Shown here: positions 43,214 through 52,230 of the stretch, piece by piece
How the letters are laid out: the number at the start of each line of letters is the position of its first letter
Position numbering within the stretch: the first letter of the stretch is position 1
Notes under the pieces: model-generated
Database searches by the model: none
What the model saw: the letters and a program-made list of their open reading frames with translations, nothing else
What the model was told of the DNA's origin: nothing
Translations under genes and position numbers: made by a program
Assembly: GCF_015767245.1 (NCBI RefSeq)
Contig: NZ_JADOTV010000014.1
Location: forward strand, 53,436 to 117,435
From: Aureivirga sp. CE67
GTDB taxonomy: Bacteria > Bacteroidota > Bacteroidia > Flavobacteriales > Flavobacteriaceae
Length of the DNA: 64,000 bases
Direction: 5' to 3'

Positions 43214-44608
43214 ATGAATACAAAATATAAAAATTTAATAGAACAAACTTTTGATTTTCCGCAGGATGAATTTCATGTTGACGGAGAAAATCTATTGTTT
43301 CATAATGTTGATATCATGCAATTGATAGAGCAATATGGAACACCATTAAAATTTACTTATTTACCTAAAATATCTGAAAATATAAACAAAGCCAAAAAAT
43401 GGTTCGATTCAGCGATAACTAAATTGGATTATCAAGGTAAATACCATTATTCATATTGTACTAAAAGCTCACATTTTAAACATGTATTAGATGAGGCTCT
43501 TAAAAATGATATTCATATAGAGACTTCTTCTGCTTTTGATATAGATATTGTGAATAATCTTAAAAAGGTAGGTAAGATTAAAGAAGATACCTATGTATTG
43601 TGTAATGGTTTTAAGAGAGATCAGTATATAACAAATATTGCTGATTTGATTAATGGAGGACATAAGAATTGTATTCCTATAATTGATAACTATGAAGAAC
43701 TCAATCTGATTTTAAATGAAACTCATAAAACTTTTAATATAGGAATCAGAATTGCTTCGGAAGAAGAACCAAAATTTGAGTTTTATACTAGCAGACTAGG
43801 TATAGGGTATAAGAATATTGTTCCTTTTTATAAAAGAGAAATAGCTAATAATCCTCAAGTGAGATTAAAAATGCTTCACTTTTTTATCAATACTGGTATT
43901 AAAGACAATTCTTACTATTGGAGTGAATTGTTAAAATGTTTAAAAGTTTATATCAATCTAAAAAAGGTATGTCCTTCATTAGATAGCTTAAATATTGGAG
44001 GAGGATTCCCAATAAAAAATTCTTTAGCTTTTGATTATGACTATGAATATATGGTAGAAGAAATCATAAATCAAATAAAAATAGCTTGTGATGAAGCAGG
44101 AGTTGATGTACCAAATATTTTTACAGAATTTGGGAGTTTTACAGTAGGAGAAAGTAGTGGTGCAGTTTATGAGGTTTTGTATCAAAAAAAGCAAAATGAT
44201 CGAGAGAAATGGAATATGATTAACTCTTCTTTTATTACAACACTTCCTGATTCTTGGGCTATTAATAAACGTTTTATCATGTTGCCAATTAATAAATGGA
44301 ACCATCAATATGAACGTGTTTTATTAGGTGGATTAACTTGTGATAGTGATGATTATTATAATTCTGAACAACATGTAAATGCAATTTATTTACCAGTTTT
44401 TGAAAAAGAAAATCCTCTTTATATCGGTTTTTTCAATACTGGAGCTTACCAAGAAACTATTGGTGGTTTTGGTGGTTTACAACATTGCTTAATCCCACAC
44501 CCAAAACATATTTTACTAGAAAGAGATCAAGATGGAAAAATTATCTCAAAATTATTTAAAGAACAACAACAAAGTAAAGAGCTTTTATCAATATTAGGAT
44601 ACAAATAA
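43214..44608 (+). CDS. speA: Biosynthetic arginine decarboxylase
   Basis: The 464-residue protein starts at ATG 43214 (MNTKYKNLIEQTFDF). A TTG start ten codons earlier falls in the hairpin and is unlikely. It is a fold-III PLP decarboxylase: K84 in YCTKSSHF binds PLP, DSLNIGGGFPIKNSL is the PLP-phosphate loop and LLGGLTCDSDDYY carries the conserved Cys-Asp of the second active-site half. It converts arginine to agmatine and CO2. It is first in an operon with speB one base downstream. This short form is characteristic of Bacteroidota. Confidence 0.95.
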   Translation: MNTKYKNLIEQTFDFPQDEFHVDGENLLFHNVDIMQLIEQYGTPLKFTYLPKISENINKAKKWFDSAITKLDYQGKYHYSYCTKSSHFKHVLDEALKNDIHIETSSAFDIDIVNNLKKVGKIKEDTYVLCNGFKRDQYITNIADLINGGHKNCIPIIDNYEELNLILNETHKTFNIGIRIASEEEPKFEFYTSRLGIGYKNIVPFYKREIANNPQVRLKMLHFFINTGIKDNSYYWSELLKCLKVYINLKKVCPSLDSLNIGGGFPIKNSLAFDYDYEYMVEEIINQIKIACDEAGVDVPNIFTEFGSFTVGESSGAVYEVLYQKKQNDREKWNMINSSFITTLPDSWAINKRFIMLPINKWNHQYERVLLGGLTCDSDDYYNSEQHVNAIYLPVFEKENPLYIGFFNTGAYQETIGGFGGLQHCLIPHPKHILLERDQDGKIISKLFKEQQQSKELLSILGYK

Positions 44609-44609
44609 G

Positions 44610-45545
44610 ATGGAAAAAAGAACTTATGCAGGGATTCCTGAAGAATTTGCAAAATTTGAAACATCAAAAGTAGTTTTAATACCTGTTCCTTATGATGGAA
44701 CAAGTACATGGCAAAAAGGAGCAGATAAAGGTCCTGATGCATTTTTAGATGCTTCAGAAAATATGGAATTGTATGATATTGAAACCAATTCGGAAGTATA
44801 TAGAGAAGGTGTTTTTCTTACAGATCCTATTACAGAAGATTCCTCTCCAGAAGCAATGGTTGGTGAAGTATATCGAAATACCAAAAAATATATAAATAAA
44901 AAGAAGTTCGTAACCTTATTTGGTGGCGAGCATTCTATTTCTATCGGATCTATTAGAGCTTTCAATGAATGTTTTGATAATTTGACTGTTTTACATATTG
45001 ATGCACATGCAGATTTAAGAAAAGAATATGAAGGAACTATTTGTAATCATGCTTGTGCTGTATACGAAGCAAATCAGAATACAAATTTGGTTCAAGTAGG
45101 AATTCGAAGTATGGATATTTCTGAAACTAGAGTAATGAATAGAGATAAAGTATTTTTTGCTCATGAAATGGTTGAAAACGAATTTTGGATGGAAGACGTT
45201 TTAGATCAATTAACAGGAAATGTTTTTATCACATTTGATTTAGATGCTTTTGATCCTTCTATTTTACCTAGTACTGGTACTCCAGAGCCTGGAGGATTAT
45301 TTTGGTATGAAACTCTAGATTTTTTAAAAAAAGTATTTAAGCAAAAAAATGTTGTAGGTTTTGATATAGTAGAGCTTTGCCCAAATTCTCAAGAAAAATC
45401 TTCTGATTTTTTAGCGGCAAAATTATATTATAAAATGTTGAGCTATAAATTTTCTTTAGATAATGAAGAAAATGAGGAATCAGATGAACGAATGGATTCA
45501 TCTTCAAAGAAGGTTTTAAAATTTAAAGAAGAAATGGAAGACTAA
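44610..45545 (+). CDS. speB: Agmatinase (ureohydrolase family)
   Basis: The 311-residue product has the full binuclear manganese signature: FGGEHSIS, then HIDAHADLR and TFDLDAFDP. It contains the DGTSTWQKGADKGPDAFL region typical of agmatinases. It would hydrolyse agmatine from SpeA to putrescine and urea. Acidic C-terminal tail after residue 285 (SLDNEENEESDERMD) is unusual. Its stop overlaps the next start (TAATG), so the downstream ATP-grasp gene is translationally coupled. Confidence 0.93.
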   Translation: MEKRTYAGIPEEFAKFETSKVVLIPVPYDGTSTWQKGADKGPDAFLDASENMELYDIETNSEVYREGVFLTDPITEDSSPEAMVGEVYRNTKKYINKKKFVTLFGGEHSISIGSIRAFNECFDNLTVLHIDAHADLRKEYEGTICNHACAVYEANQNTNLVQVGIRSMDISETRVMNRDKVFFAHEMVENEFWMEDVLDQLTGNVFITFDLDAFDPSILPSTGTPEPGGLFWYETLDFLKKVFKQKNVVGFDIVELCPNSQEKSSDFLAAKLYYKMLSYKFSLDNEENEESDERMDSSSKKVLKFKEEMED

Positions 45546-46966
45546 TGTTGATTGAAAAACAATTTGAGCCAAATAATTTTGAGCATCAAAATCACTGGTA
45601 TGAAAAGACATTAAATGCTACAATTCATCCAATTGTAAAGCATTTTTTAAATATGTCTCAAGAGCAAATCATTACTCGCTATTGTCATTTAAATCCGAAA
45701 GCAAATAAGGATAAACTAAGAGAGTTACTAAAATACAAATCGAAATATTTTGTATGGTGTGGAGCAGATTTGATAAATGTTACCTCCAATACGGGAAAAC
45801 GTCAAATGGTTGTTATTGAAAGTAATTCTTGTCCTTCTGGTCAAAAATCGATGCCTCTAATTAATGAATATAGTGAGGATACAACCTATCATCAATTAAT
45901 AAAAAACACTTTTAAAAACAGCTTAAAGAATGTTAGATTAAAAGGAGTTTTAGTTGTTGTTTATGATAAGAATTTGATGGAAGCATCTGGATATGCGTCA
46001 GCAATTGCAGACGTAATGAAGGAAAAAATATATTTAATTCCTTTTGAAAAGGATGATGAAAATCCTAAAATTAAGTTTGAAGATAGTACAATGTACGCTC
46101 AGATTGATGGTTCTTGGAAGGCAGTGAAAGCTTGTTTTAGATATTTGACTCAAAAACCTTGGAATAGATTGCCAGTATTTTCAAAAACTAAAATCGTCAA
46201 TCCGATAATAAGTTGTCTTGCTGGTGGTAGAAATAAGCTTGTAGCAGCAAAAGCCTATGAGATGTTTAATGCTGAAATTGATGAATTTGGATTAAAGATT
46301 AATACACCAAACACTGTTTGGGAAGTTCGTAAAAATGAGATTCCACTTTGGGTAAAACAAATGGGAGGACATGCTGTAATAAAAGTACCATATTCTAATG
46401 CTGGACAAGGAGTTTATACTATTGTTACTCAAAAAGATTTAGATGAATTTATGGAATTGGATTTTGATTACGATATGTTTATTGTTCAAAATCTAATCGG
46501 AAATTCTGATTGGAGTAGTACTTTCAAAAATCAAAAATTATATCATGTAGGTACAATTCCTAACAAAAAAAGTGAAACTTATGTATGTGATATAAGAATG
46601 ATGATAAGTTCGACAGCTGAAGGGATAAAACCTATTTGTACTTATGCTAGGAGAGCTAAAAAACCACTTCCTTCTGAGTTTGAAAAAGTAACAAACAGTT
46701 GGGAGATTCTAGGAACAAATCTATCCTACAAAGAAAATGATGTTTGGAAAAGTGATACCAATAGATTAGTTCTTATGGATACAAAAGATTTCAATTCTCT
46801 TGGAATTGGTATAGACGATTTGATTGATGGTTTCATTCAATCTACATTATCTATGATAGCAATTGATAAAATGAGTAAAACACTTATTGGTTCTAAAGGA
46901 AACCTAAAAAAGAAGCTTTTTAAAAGTCTAAATGACGATGAAAATTTAATTGAAGAAATATTATGA
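45545..46966 (+). CDS. ATP-grasp enzyme of the polyamine operon
   Basis: The 473-residue soluble protein is not a standard polyamine enzyme. It shows ATP-grasp features: the nucleotide-binding strand GGHAVIKVPYSNAGQGVYTI (about residues 278-297), an acidic stretch DYDMFIVQNLIG corresponding to the adenine-lid hinge, and metal-binding residues in ETYVCDIRMMISS. ATP-grasp enzymes join a carboxylate to an amine or thiol through an acyl phosphate. In this place the amine may be agmatine, putrescine or a product of the next enzyme. It is coupled to speB (shared base) and to the DHS-like gene (ATGA overlap). The substrate is not known. Confidence 0.7.
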   Translation: MLIEKQFEPNNFEHQNHWYEKTLNATIHPIVKHFLNMSQEQIITRYCHLNPKANKDKLRELLKYKSKYFVWCGADLINVTSNTGKRQMVVIESNSCPSGQKSMPLINEYSEDTTYHQLIKNTFKNSLKNVRLKGVLVVVYDKNLMEASGYASAIADVMKEKIYLIPFEKDDENPKIKFEDSTMYAQIDGSWKAVKACFRYLTQKPWNRLPVFSKTKIVNPIISCLAGGRNKLVAAKAYEMFNAEIDEFGLKINTPNTVWEVRKNEIPLWVKQMGGHAVIKVPYSNAGQGVYTIVTQKDLDEFMELDFDYDMFIVQNLIGNSDWSSTFKNQKLYHVGTIPNKKSETYVCDIRMMISSTAEGIKPICTYARRAKKPLPSEFEKVTNSWEILGTNLSYKENDVWKSDTNRLVLMDTKDFNSLGIGIDDLIDGFIQSTLSMIAIDKMSKTLIGSKGNLKKKLFKSLNDDENLIEEIL

Positions 46967-47943
46967 TCAACATAAACCAACACCCAATTTCAGAATTTAT
47001 TGAAAAATATTTTTTGCATTTCAATGCTGCTGCTTTAGTGGATGCAGCCAAAGGTTATGAAGCACAATTGAAAAATGGATCGAAAATGTTAGTTTCTATG
47101 GCTGGTGCAATGAGTACAGCTGAAATAGGAAAAATATTTTCTGAAATTATTAGACAAGATAAAGTACATATCATTTCTTGTACAGGAGCAAATTTAGAAG
47201 AAGATATCATGAATTTAGTAGCACATTCACATTATAAACGTGTTCCAAACTATCGTGATTTAACTCCACAAGATGAGTGGGATTTACTTTTAAAAGGTTT
47301 AAACCGAGTAACAGATACTTGTATTCCTGAAGAGGAAGCTTTTAGAAGATTACAAAAGCATATTTTTAAAATTTGGAAAGATGCTGAAGAAAATGGAGAA
47401 CGTTATTTTCCACATGAGTTTATGTATAAATTACTTCTTTCTGGTGTTTTAGAGGAATACTATGAGATTGATTTAAAAGATAGTTGGATGTATGCTGCTG
47501 CCGAGAAAAATTTACCTATGGTTGTTCCTGGATGGGAAGATAGTACTATGGGAAATATTTTTGCTTCCTATGTTGTTAAAGGAGAATTAAAAGCTTCTAC
47601 AATGAAATCAGGAATTGAATATATGACTTTCTTGGCAGATTGGTATACAGAGAATTCAGAAAATGGAATTGGATTTTTCCAAATTGGAGGAGGAATAGCT
47701 GGAGATTTTCCTATTTGTGTAGTACCAATGTTATATCAAGATTTAGAAAGAGAAGATACGCCATTTTGGAGTTATTTCTGTCAAATCTCAGATTCTACAA
47801 CAAGTTATGGAAGTTATTCAGGAGCTGTGCCTAATGAGAAAATTACATGGGGAAAATTAGATATTGAAACTCCAAAGTATATTATTGAAAGTGACGCAAC
47901 TATAGTTGTACCACTAATTTTTGCTTATTTATTGGAAATGTAA
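46963..47943 (+). CDS. Deoxyhypusine-synthase-like protein
   Basis: The 326-residue product belongs to the deoxyhypusine/homospermidine synthase family: NAD-binding motif SMAGAMSTAEIGKI near the start, ISCTGANLEEDI, and the conserved ITWGKL with K298 in the place of the catalytic lysine. GFFQIGGGIAGDFPICVVP also fits the family. True deoxyhypusine synthase acts on eIF5A, which bacteria lack. Bacterial members transfer the aminobutyl group of spermidine or putrescine to another amine. It therefore probably makes a modified polyamine, and the ATP-grasp partner may act on it. Confidence 0.85.
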   Translation: MININQHPISEFIEKYFLHFNAAALVDAAKGYEAQLKNGSKMLVSMAGAMSTAEIGKIFSEIIRQDKVHIISCTGANLEEDIMNLVAHSHYKRVPNYRDLTPQDEWDLLLKGLNRVTDTCIPEEEAFRRLQKHIFKIWKDAEENGERYFPHEFMYKLLLSGVLEEYYEIDLKDSWMYAAAEKNLPMVVPGWEDSTMGNIFASYVVKGELKASTMKSGIEYMTFLADWYTENSENGIGFFQIGGGIAGDFPICVVPMLYQDLEREDTPFWSYFCQISDSTTSYGSYSGAVPNEKITWGKLDIETPKYIIESDATIVVPLIFAYLLEM

Positions 47944-47945
47944 AT

Positions 47946-48194
47946 ATGAATAGAGTAATTGTAGATTATAAAAAATTAAATAAAGATATTTTAAATCTGT
48001 TGATTGAAAAATATCCTGATGGATATAGTTATGATGATATTTTATCTTTTCAAAATTCTAAAAATGAAACTGTAAAAGTTGTAGAGGTTAGAACAAATGA
48101 TACGATATACCTAGTTAAAATTAGCCTTGAACTTGAACAGACAATGGAAGATTTCGTTGATAATGATTTTGAGTTTGATGAATTTGATTCATAA
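47946..48194 (+). CDS. Small acidic protein of the polyamine operon
   Basis: The 82-residue product (MNRVIVDYKKLNKDILNLL, then YSYDDILSFQNSKNETVKVV) ends in a very acidic tail (EDFVDNDFEFDEFDS). It starts two bases after the DHS-like stop. I know small proteins of this type following similar genes in Flavobacteriia, but no function. The operon ends with a terminator 25 bases after it. Confidence 0.75.
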   Translation: MNRVIVDYKKLNKDILNLLIEKYPDGYSYDDILSFQNSKNETVKVVEVRTNDTIYLVKISLELEQTMEDFVDNDFEFDEFDS

Positions 48195-48219
48195 AATATT
48201 CTGTTTTGAGAATGAAAAG

Positions 48220-48245
48220 CCTTACATTTTTGTAAGGTTTTTTTT
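48220..48245 (+). terminator. Intrinsic terminator of the polyamine operon
   Basis: CCTTACA-TTTT-TGTAAGG (48220-48237) followed by eight T. It closes the operon speA to the small acidic gene. Confidence 0.88.
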
Positions 48246-48246
48246 A

Positions 48247-48254
48247 TATTTTTG
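48247..48254 (+). promoter_or_regulatory. -7 box before the small MscS gene
   Basis: TATTTTTG followed by C fits TAnnTTTG. It lies immediately after the terminator and about 75 bases before the ATG at 48330. Confidence 0.45.
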
Positions 48255-48329
48255 CGACTATTTTTAAATTCTTATCTAGAATTAATCTTCTAAAGATATT
48301 TTAAACTACTCCAAATTAAAACTATAAAA

Positions 48330-48878
48330 ATGAATATAAACTATTGGGTATTATATAAAGAAATCTCATTAACATTTATCTTATTTACAATTGCATTTTT
48401 CTTACTTCTTATCTTAAGAAAGTTTTTAACTAAATTTATGGATAAAAATTCTATTGATCCAAATAGAAAAAAAATTATTTTAAATTTATTTTACATTTTC
48501 CTATATAGTATAATAGCAGTTATACTACTTTTTATTTGGGGAGTTAATTTAAAAGAGTTTACACTTTTTATCTCTTCAATTTTAGCTGTTTTAGGTGTTG
48601 CATTTGTTGCTCAATGGTCTGTACTTTCAAACTTAACTTCAAGTGTAATTCTATTTTTCTTTCATCCAGTCAGAATAGGTGATAAAATTAGGATTTTAGA
48701 TAAAGATTTTGAATTAACTGGAGAAGTGGTCGATATAACTGGTTTTTTCTTCTTTATTATAACAGATGAAGGAGAGAATATTTCATTTTCAAATTCAATT
48801 ATTTTACAAAAAGGAATTGAAATTATAACTAAAACAAAAGAAGAGGTAGAGATACCTAAAGAAAACATAGAAGATTAA
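48330..48878 (+). CDS. Small MscS-family mechanosensitive channel
   Basis: The 182-residue protein has three membrane helices (about 10-32, 50-72, 78-105), the pore helix region SSILAVLGVAFVAQWSVLS, and the conserved FFFHPVRIGDKIRIL start of the beta domain. The C-terminal vestibule domain of full MscS proteins (about 280 residues) is missing, so this is the short form known in Bacteroidota. It would release solutes on osmotic downshock. Monocistronic with its own promoter. Confidence 0.88.
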   Translation: MNINYWVLYKEISLTFILFTIAFFLLLILRKFLTKFMDKNSIDPNRKKIILNLFYIFLYSIIAVILLFIWGVNLKEFTLFISSILAVLGVAFVAQWSVLSNLTSSVILFFFHPVRIGDKIRILDKDFELTGEVVDITGFFFFIITDEGENISFSNSIILQKGIEIITKTKEEVEIPKENIED

Positions 48879-49099
48879 TTTTTATAATAGAATACCTCTT
48901 AAATCTCCCAAACTTTTATTTCTTTTCTTATTAATTTCTAATTATTTTTGAGACTTGAAGCAATCATACTTAATTAAAATAAGATTAATTAAAAAATAAC
49001 ACATCTAATAAACTTAATTATAGTAATTTAGAAATAGTTGGAAATTTAAATTTTCTTCATTAAAGTAAGATTTTCTTGATATTATAAAATGACAAAGTA

Positions 49100-50395
49100 A
49101 TGAGTAGTTTAAAAATTAGACATTTTGGACCAATCAAAGAAGGATTTAAAGAAAATGACGGATGGTTATCTGTTAAAAAGACCAATATTTTTATAGGAAA
49201 TCAAGGTTCGGGAAAAAGTACTTTGGCAAAAGTTATCTCTACTTTAACTTGGTTAGAAAAATCTTTGGTTCAAAAAAAAATAACTATTGACGAAACTAAA
49301 GAAATTAATTTTTTAAAAGAGCTATTTGAGTACCAAAATTTAAGAAGTTATTTTAAAAATGAAACTGAAATATCTTATAAAGGTGATGTATATACTTTCA
49401 ATTATTCTAAGAATAATTTTTCATTAATAGAAGAAAATATAGATGTAATTTATTCTATTCCTAAAGTAATGTATATTCCTGCAGAAAGAAATTTTGTAGC
49501 AGCAGTTTCTGAACCTAGTAAACTTGAATATTTACCAAAACCACTGTTTACTTTTTTAGAAGAATACGAACGTTCTAAAAAGGAATTAAATTCCAGTATC
49601 TCTATCCCAATAAATGATTTAAAATATTCTTATCAAAAAGAATCTGGGAAATCAATGATTATTGGAGAAGGTTTTGAGTTAAATCTATATGAAGCTTCTA
49701 GTGGTTTTCAGTCTGTTATACCATTATATTTAGTTTCTAAAAATTTAGCGGAAGGAATTGAACGAAAAGAAAATAAATCTTTTAGTGCAATAAGTTTAAA
49801 AGAAAAAGATACTATTGATTCTGAAATGATGAAGATTCTTAATAGAGAATTGGCAAATTTCACCAAAAAAAACCCATATAAAAATATTGATAAAGATGAA
49901 TATTTTAAAAATATTATCAATTATTTAAATCAAAGTACAGATTTCAATAGACAAATTACAATTCTTAATGTTCAATATAATTCATTTATTAATATCGTTG
50001 AAGAACCAGAGCAAAATTTATTCCCAAATTCTCAGTGGGAAATTTTGAAAAAATTAGTTGAATTTAATAATTTAAAAGAAGCAAATAAATTGGTTCTAAC
50101 TACACATAGTCCATATCTTTTAAATGACATCACACTTCTAGTAAAAGGTTATCAATTACAGAAAAAAATGAATGGTAATTTAGAATTAGAAAAAGAATTA
50201 AATTCAAAAATATCATTAAATTCTACGATAAATCCTGATGAATTGGCTATTTATGAATTAGATGAAACAGATGGATCTATTTCACTTTTAGAAGATTATA
50301 AAGGATTACCTTCTGATGAAAATTATTTGAATGATAGTTTAGGATATTTCAATGAATTATATGCAGAACTTTTAGATTTAGAAGATAAGATATGA
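49100..50395 (+). CDS. AAA15/OLD-like ATPase, candidate defence gene
   Basis: The 431-residue soluble protein has Walker A G33NQGSGKST (residues 33-41) near the N-terminus, ABC-type signature-like YEASSGFQSVIPL (about 193-205), Walker B FINIVEEPEQNLFP (about 295-308) and the H-loop TTHSPYLLNDI. This is the SMC/OLD-like ATPase layout used by many anti-phage systems. It lacks a TOPRIM nuclease domain. The next gene overlaps it by four bases (ATGA) and supplies a nuclease-like partner, so the two form one module. Preceded by 221 AT-rich bases without other features. Confidence 0.85.
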   Translation: MSSLKIRHFGPIKEGFKENDGWLSVKKTNIFIGNQGSGKSTLAKVISTLTWLEKSLVQKKITIDETKEINFLKELFEYQNLRSYFKNETEISYKGDVYTFNYSKNNFSLIEENIDVIYSIPKVMYIPAERNFVAAVSEPSKLEYLPKPLFTFLEEYERSKKELNSSISIPINDLKYSYQKESGKSMIIGEGFELNLYEASSGFQSVIPLYLVSKNLAEGIERKENKSFSAISLKEKDTIDSEMMKILNRELANFTKKNPYKNIDKDEYFKNIINYLNQSTDFNRQITILNVQYNSFINIVEEPEQNLFPNSQWEILKKLVEFNNLKEANKLVLTTHSPYLLNDITLLVKGYQLQKKMNGNLELEKELNSKISLNSTINPDELAIYELDETDGSISLLEDYKGLPSDENYLNDSLGYFNELYAELLDLEDKI

Positions 50396-50889
50396 GTTAT
50401 TTCAAAGAAAATTGTAAACAAACAAATTCAAATCAATCAATAGGAATTTGTGATGATCCACCACCTTCTGAAAGACCTGCTTATCTAGATACATCTGAAG
50501 AAAATGAATGGATTACTGAAATTGAAAATCCTGAAGAAAAAGAAGTTACTTTTTATGCTATAGATAACTGTATCAAGATTATTAAACCTAATACAGAAGA
50601 TGATAAAGAAAGTACTTGTGATGGTGTTTTTATAGTAGAAAAAGACTTAACTTTTGTAGAGTTAAAAGATAGGAATTCTAAACGTTGGTTGAAAAAAGCT
50701 AGAGAGCAAATAGAAAACACACATCGTTTATTTAAAAATAATAAAGATCTTGAATCTTTTGAAAAGATTGATGCTTTGGTTTCCAACAAGCAAAGACCAC
50801 AAGCAAATGTTGGAAATATGAATCATATTCAACAATTTAAAGACAATACAGGATTGACTTTAAGAGTTCAGAGAAAAATTAAAATTTAA
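50392..50889 (+). CDS. PD-(D/E)XK-like small protein, partner of the ATPase
   Basis: The 165-residue protein has a centre with D77 (CDGVFIVEKD), E90 and K92 (VELKDR): D-x12-E-x-K, the active-site pattern of PD-(D/E)XK nucleases, followed by a helix (KRWLKKAREQIENT) as expected. The acid and basic residues are all present. Cysteines at positions 8, 20, 60 and 76 are notable and could bind a metal. Coupled to the ATPase at 49100 by ATGA. A two-gene ATPase-nuclease defence pair is the simplest reading. Confidence 0.65.
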   Translation: MSYFKENCKQTNSNQSIGICDDPPPSERPAYLDTSEENEWITEIENPEEKEVTFYAIDNCIKIIKPNTEDDKESTCDGVFIVEKDLTFVELKDRNSKRWLKKAREQIENTHRLFKNNKDLESFEKIDALVSNKQRPQANVGNMNHIQQFKDNTGLTLRVQRKIKI

Positions 50890-50912
50890 TCTTAGAAATG
50901 AACAATCTATAA

Positions 50913-51704
50913 TTACAATTCTTTACCAAAATCTTTCAATCTATTATAAATTTTTAATCCTACAGAAATCGTTCTAAATACTGGGTTTAATCCCATTATT
51001 TTTCCTATCACATAATTTTGTAAAGACATTTTTCTGTGTATTTCAGAAGCTTTTAAATTGATTCCTTTGTAAGAAACTCTAAATCCTTGTAGTTTTCCAT
51101 TTTTATTGATGGTTGGAATTATTGTAATTCCTTTAAGTTTCATTTTAAAGATGTATTCATTAAAATCTTTCGGGTTTTTATTTAAAGTTTCTTTATGCAA
51201 TTCATATATTTCTTTCCTTATTCCTTTTAATGCCTCTTTTTTGAGTTTAGGAACTTCTTTACTTCTAACAAATCCTTTTTCTTTTGCCAAATTATCAGCT
51301 TCTAATTGACATTTTTTCCCGATAAAACTATCCACATATGCTTTTCCTTTAAAATCAATTCTATTTACAAAAATATGTACATGTTTATGTTTTTTGTCCG
51401 AATGCAATATGCTAATATATTGGTGTTTTTCTAGTTTTAATTTTTTTATAAATTCTTTCGTTAACTCTTTAAAATCTTCATTAGATAATTTATTACCATC
51501 CATAATACTTGGAGATAAAACAAGACTTAATTCGGTGTTTCTACAATTTTCATTTAATTCTTGTGTAATTCTAAACTCTTTTTTTATTTCTTTACCACTC
51601 CCTCCTACTATTCCGCTTTTTTCAAGAATTACAGCTTTTTCTTTTTTTAAAGCATAGTCTATAGCTTTTGCTCCGTGTGCTATGCTCTTCCCCTTACCTA
51701 CCAT
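50913..51704 (-). CDS. Relaxase, MobB/MobP-like
   Basis: The 263-residue protein has the relaxase histidine motif HKHVHIFVNRID (H106, H108, H110) after ILHSDKKHK and an N-terminal region (GAKAIDYALKKEK) with Tyr17 as possible catalytic tyrosine. This is the short Bacteroides-type relaxase that nicks oriT of a mobilisable element. It follows the small accessory gene at 51711 after six bases. The length (about 260) is shorter than the usual 350-450 residues, so a C-terminal part may be lost or simply absent in this family. Confidence 0.85.
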   Translation of the reverse strand: MVGKGKSIAHGAKAIDYALKKEKAVILEKSGIVGGSGKEIKKEFRITQELNENCRNTELSLVLSPSIMDGNKLSNEDFKELTKEFIKKLKLEKHQYISILHSDKKHKHVHIFVNRIDFKGKAYVDSFIGKKCQLEADNLAKEKGFVRSKEVPKLKKEALKGIRKEIYELHKETLNKNPKDFNEYIFKMKLKGITIIPTINKNGKLQGFRVSYKGINLKASEIHRKMSLQNYVIGKIMGLNPVFRTISVGLKIYNRLKDFGKEL

Positions 51705-51710
51705 AATTTC

Positions 51711-52001
51711 TTAAATATAATTTTTCAAATATATTTTCAGGTCATGAGTAATCTCGATATAAATTTTAGAATTACTCTTTTGTAATAACGATTTTTTATC
51801 TTCTAAAAAATTATAAATTCTTGTCAATAAAAAATAAAATTCAAGATCTGGTTTTCTTTGTTTTACTACTACTTTTCGATTTAAAAGTACTTGCCTAACA
51901 TATTTAGAAAGATCCATTTCATTTTGTACTGCTTCTAAAACTATCTTATTTTTTTCTTGTTCGGTGCATCTGAATTTAATTATACAATTTTTCATGATCA
52001 T
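51711..52001 (-). CDS. MobA/MobC-like mobilisation accessory protein
   Basis: The start is set at ATG 52001 (MIMKNCIIKFRCTEQEK). The longer frame starting at 52070 would begin inside the candidate oriT. The 96-residue product has IIKFRCTEQEKNKIVLEAVQ and LSKYVRQVLLNRKVVVKQRK, the ribbon-helix-helix pattern of mobilisation accessory proteins that bind oriT beside the relaxase. It sits directly upstream of the relaxase gene. Confidence 0.8.
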   Translation of the reverse strand: MIMKNCIIKFRCTEQEKNKIVLEAVQNEMDLSKYVRQVLLNRKVVVKQRKPDLEFYFLLTRIYNFLEDKKSLLQKSNSKIYIEITHDLKIYLKNYI

Positions 52002-52046
52002 TTTATTTAAAACACTTGTTTCTTTTATGACCAACGGGAGTAAAAC

Positions 52047-52073
52047 AAGATTGTGTCCACAGACACACATCTT
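52047..52073. other. Candidate oriT inverted repeat
   Basis: AAGATTGTGT (52047-52056), spacer CCACAG, ACACACATCTT (52063-52073): imperfect inverted repeat about 46 bases upstream of the mobilisation genes, the usual place of oriT in such elements. No nic site can be assigned. Confidence 0.4.
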
Positions 52074-52186
52074 GAAATTATAGGGACCAATTTATAGTAT
52101 TAATTCATACGCATTTATATTCTATTGTTAATCCTTTTATAAATTAATTCAACCTTAAAAATCACTCCGTTTCATTGCAATAAAAA

Positions 52187-52222
52187 AGTATAGCACAATG
52201 GTCTAATTTATTGTGCTATACT
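52187..52222 (-). terminator. Terminator after the RadC-like gene
   Basis: Perfect 12-bp stem AGTATAGCACAA / TTGTGCTATACT with a 12-base loop. On the minus strand it is followed by TTTTTT. It lies eight bases after the stop of the RadC-like gene (52231). Confidence 0.85.
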
Positions 52223-52230
52223 ATATTTTT

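Noticed and set aside
44024..44965. Minus-strand frames opposite speA and speB
   Set aside because: Shadows of the well-supported plus-strand genes.
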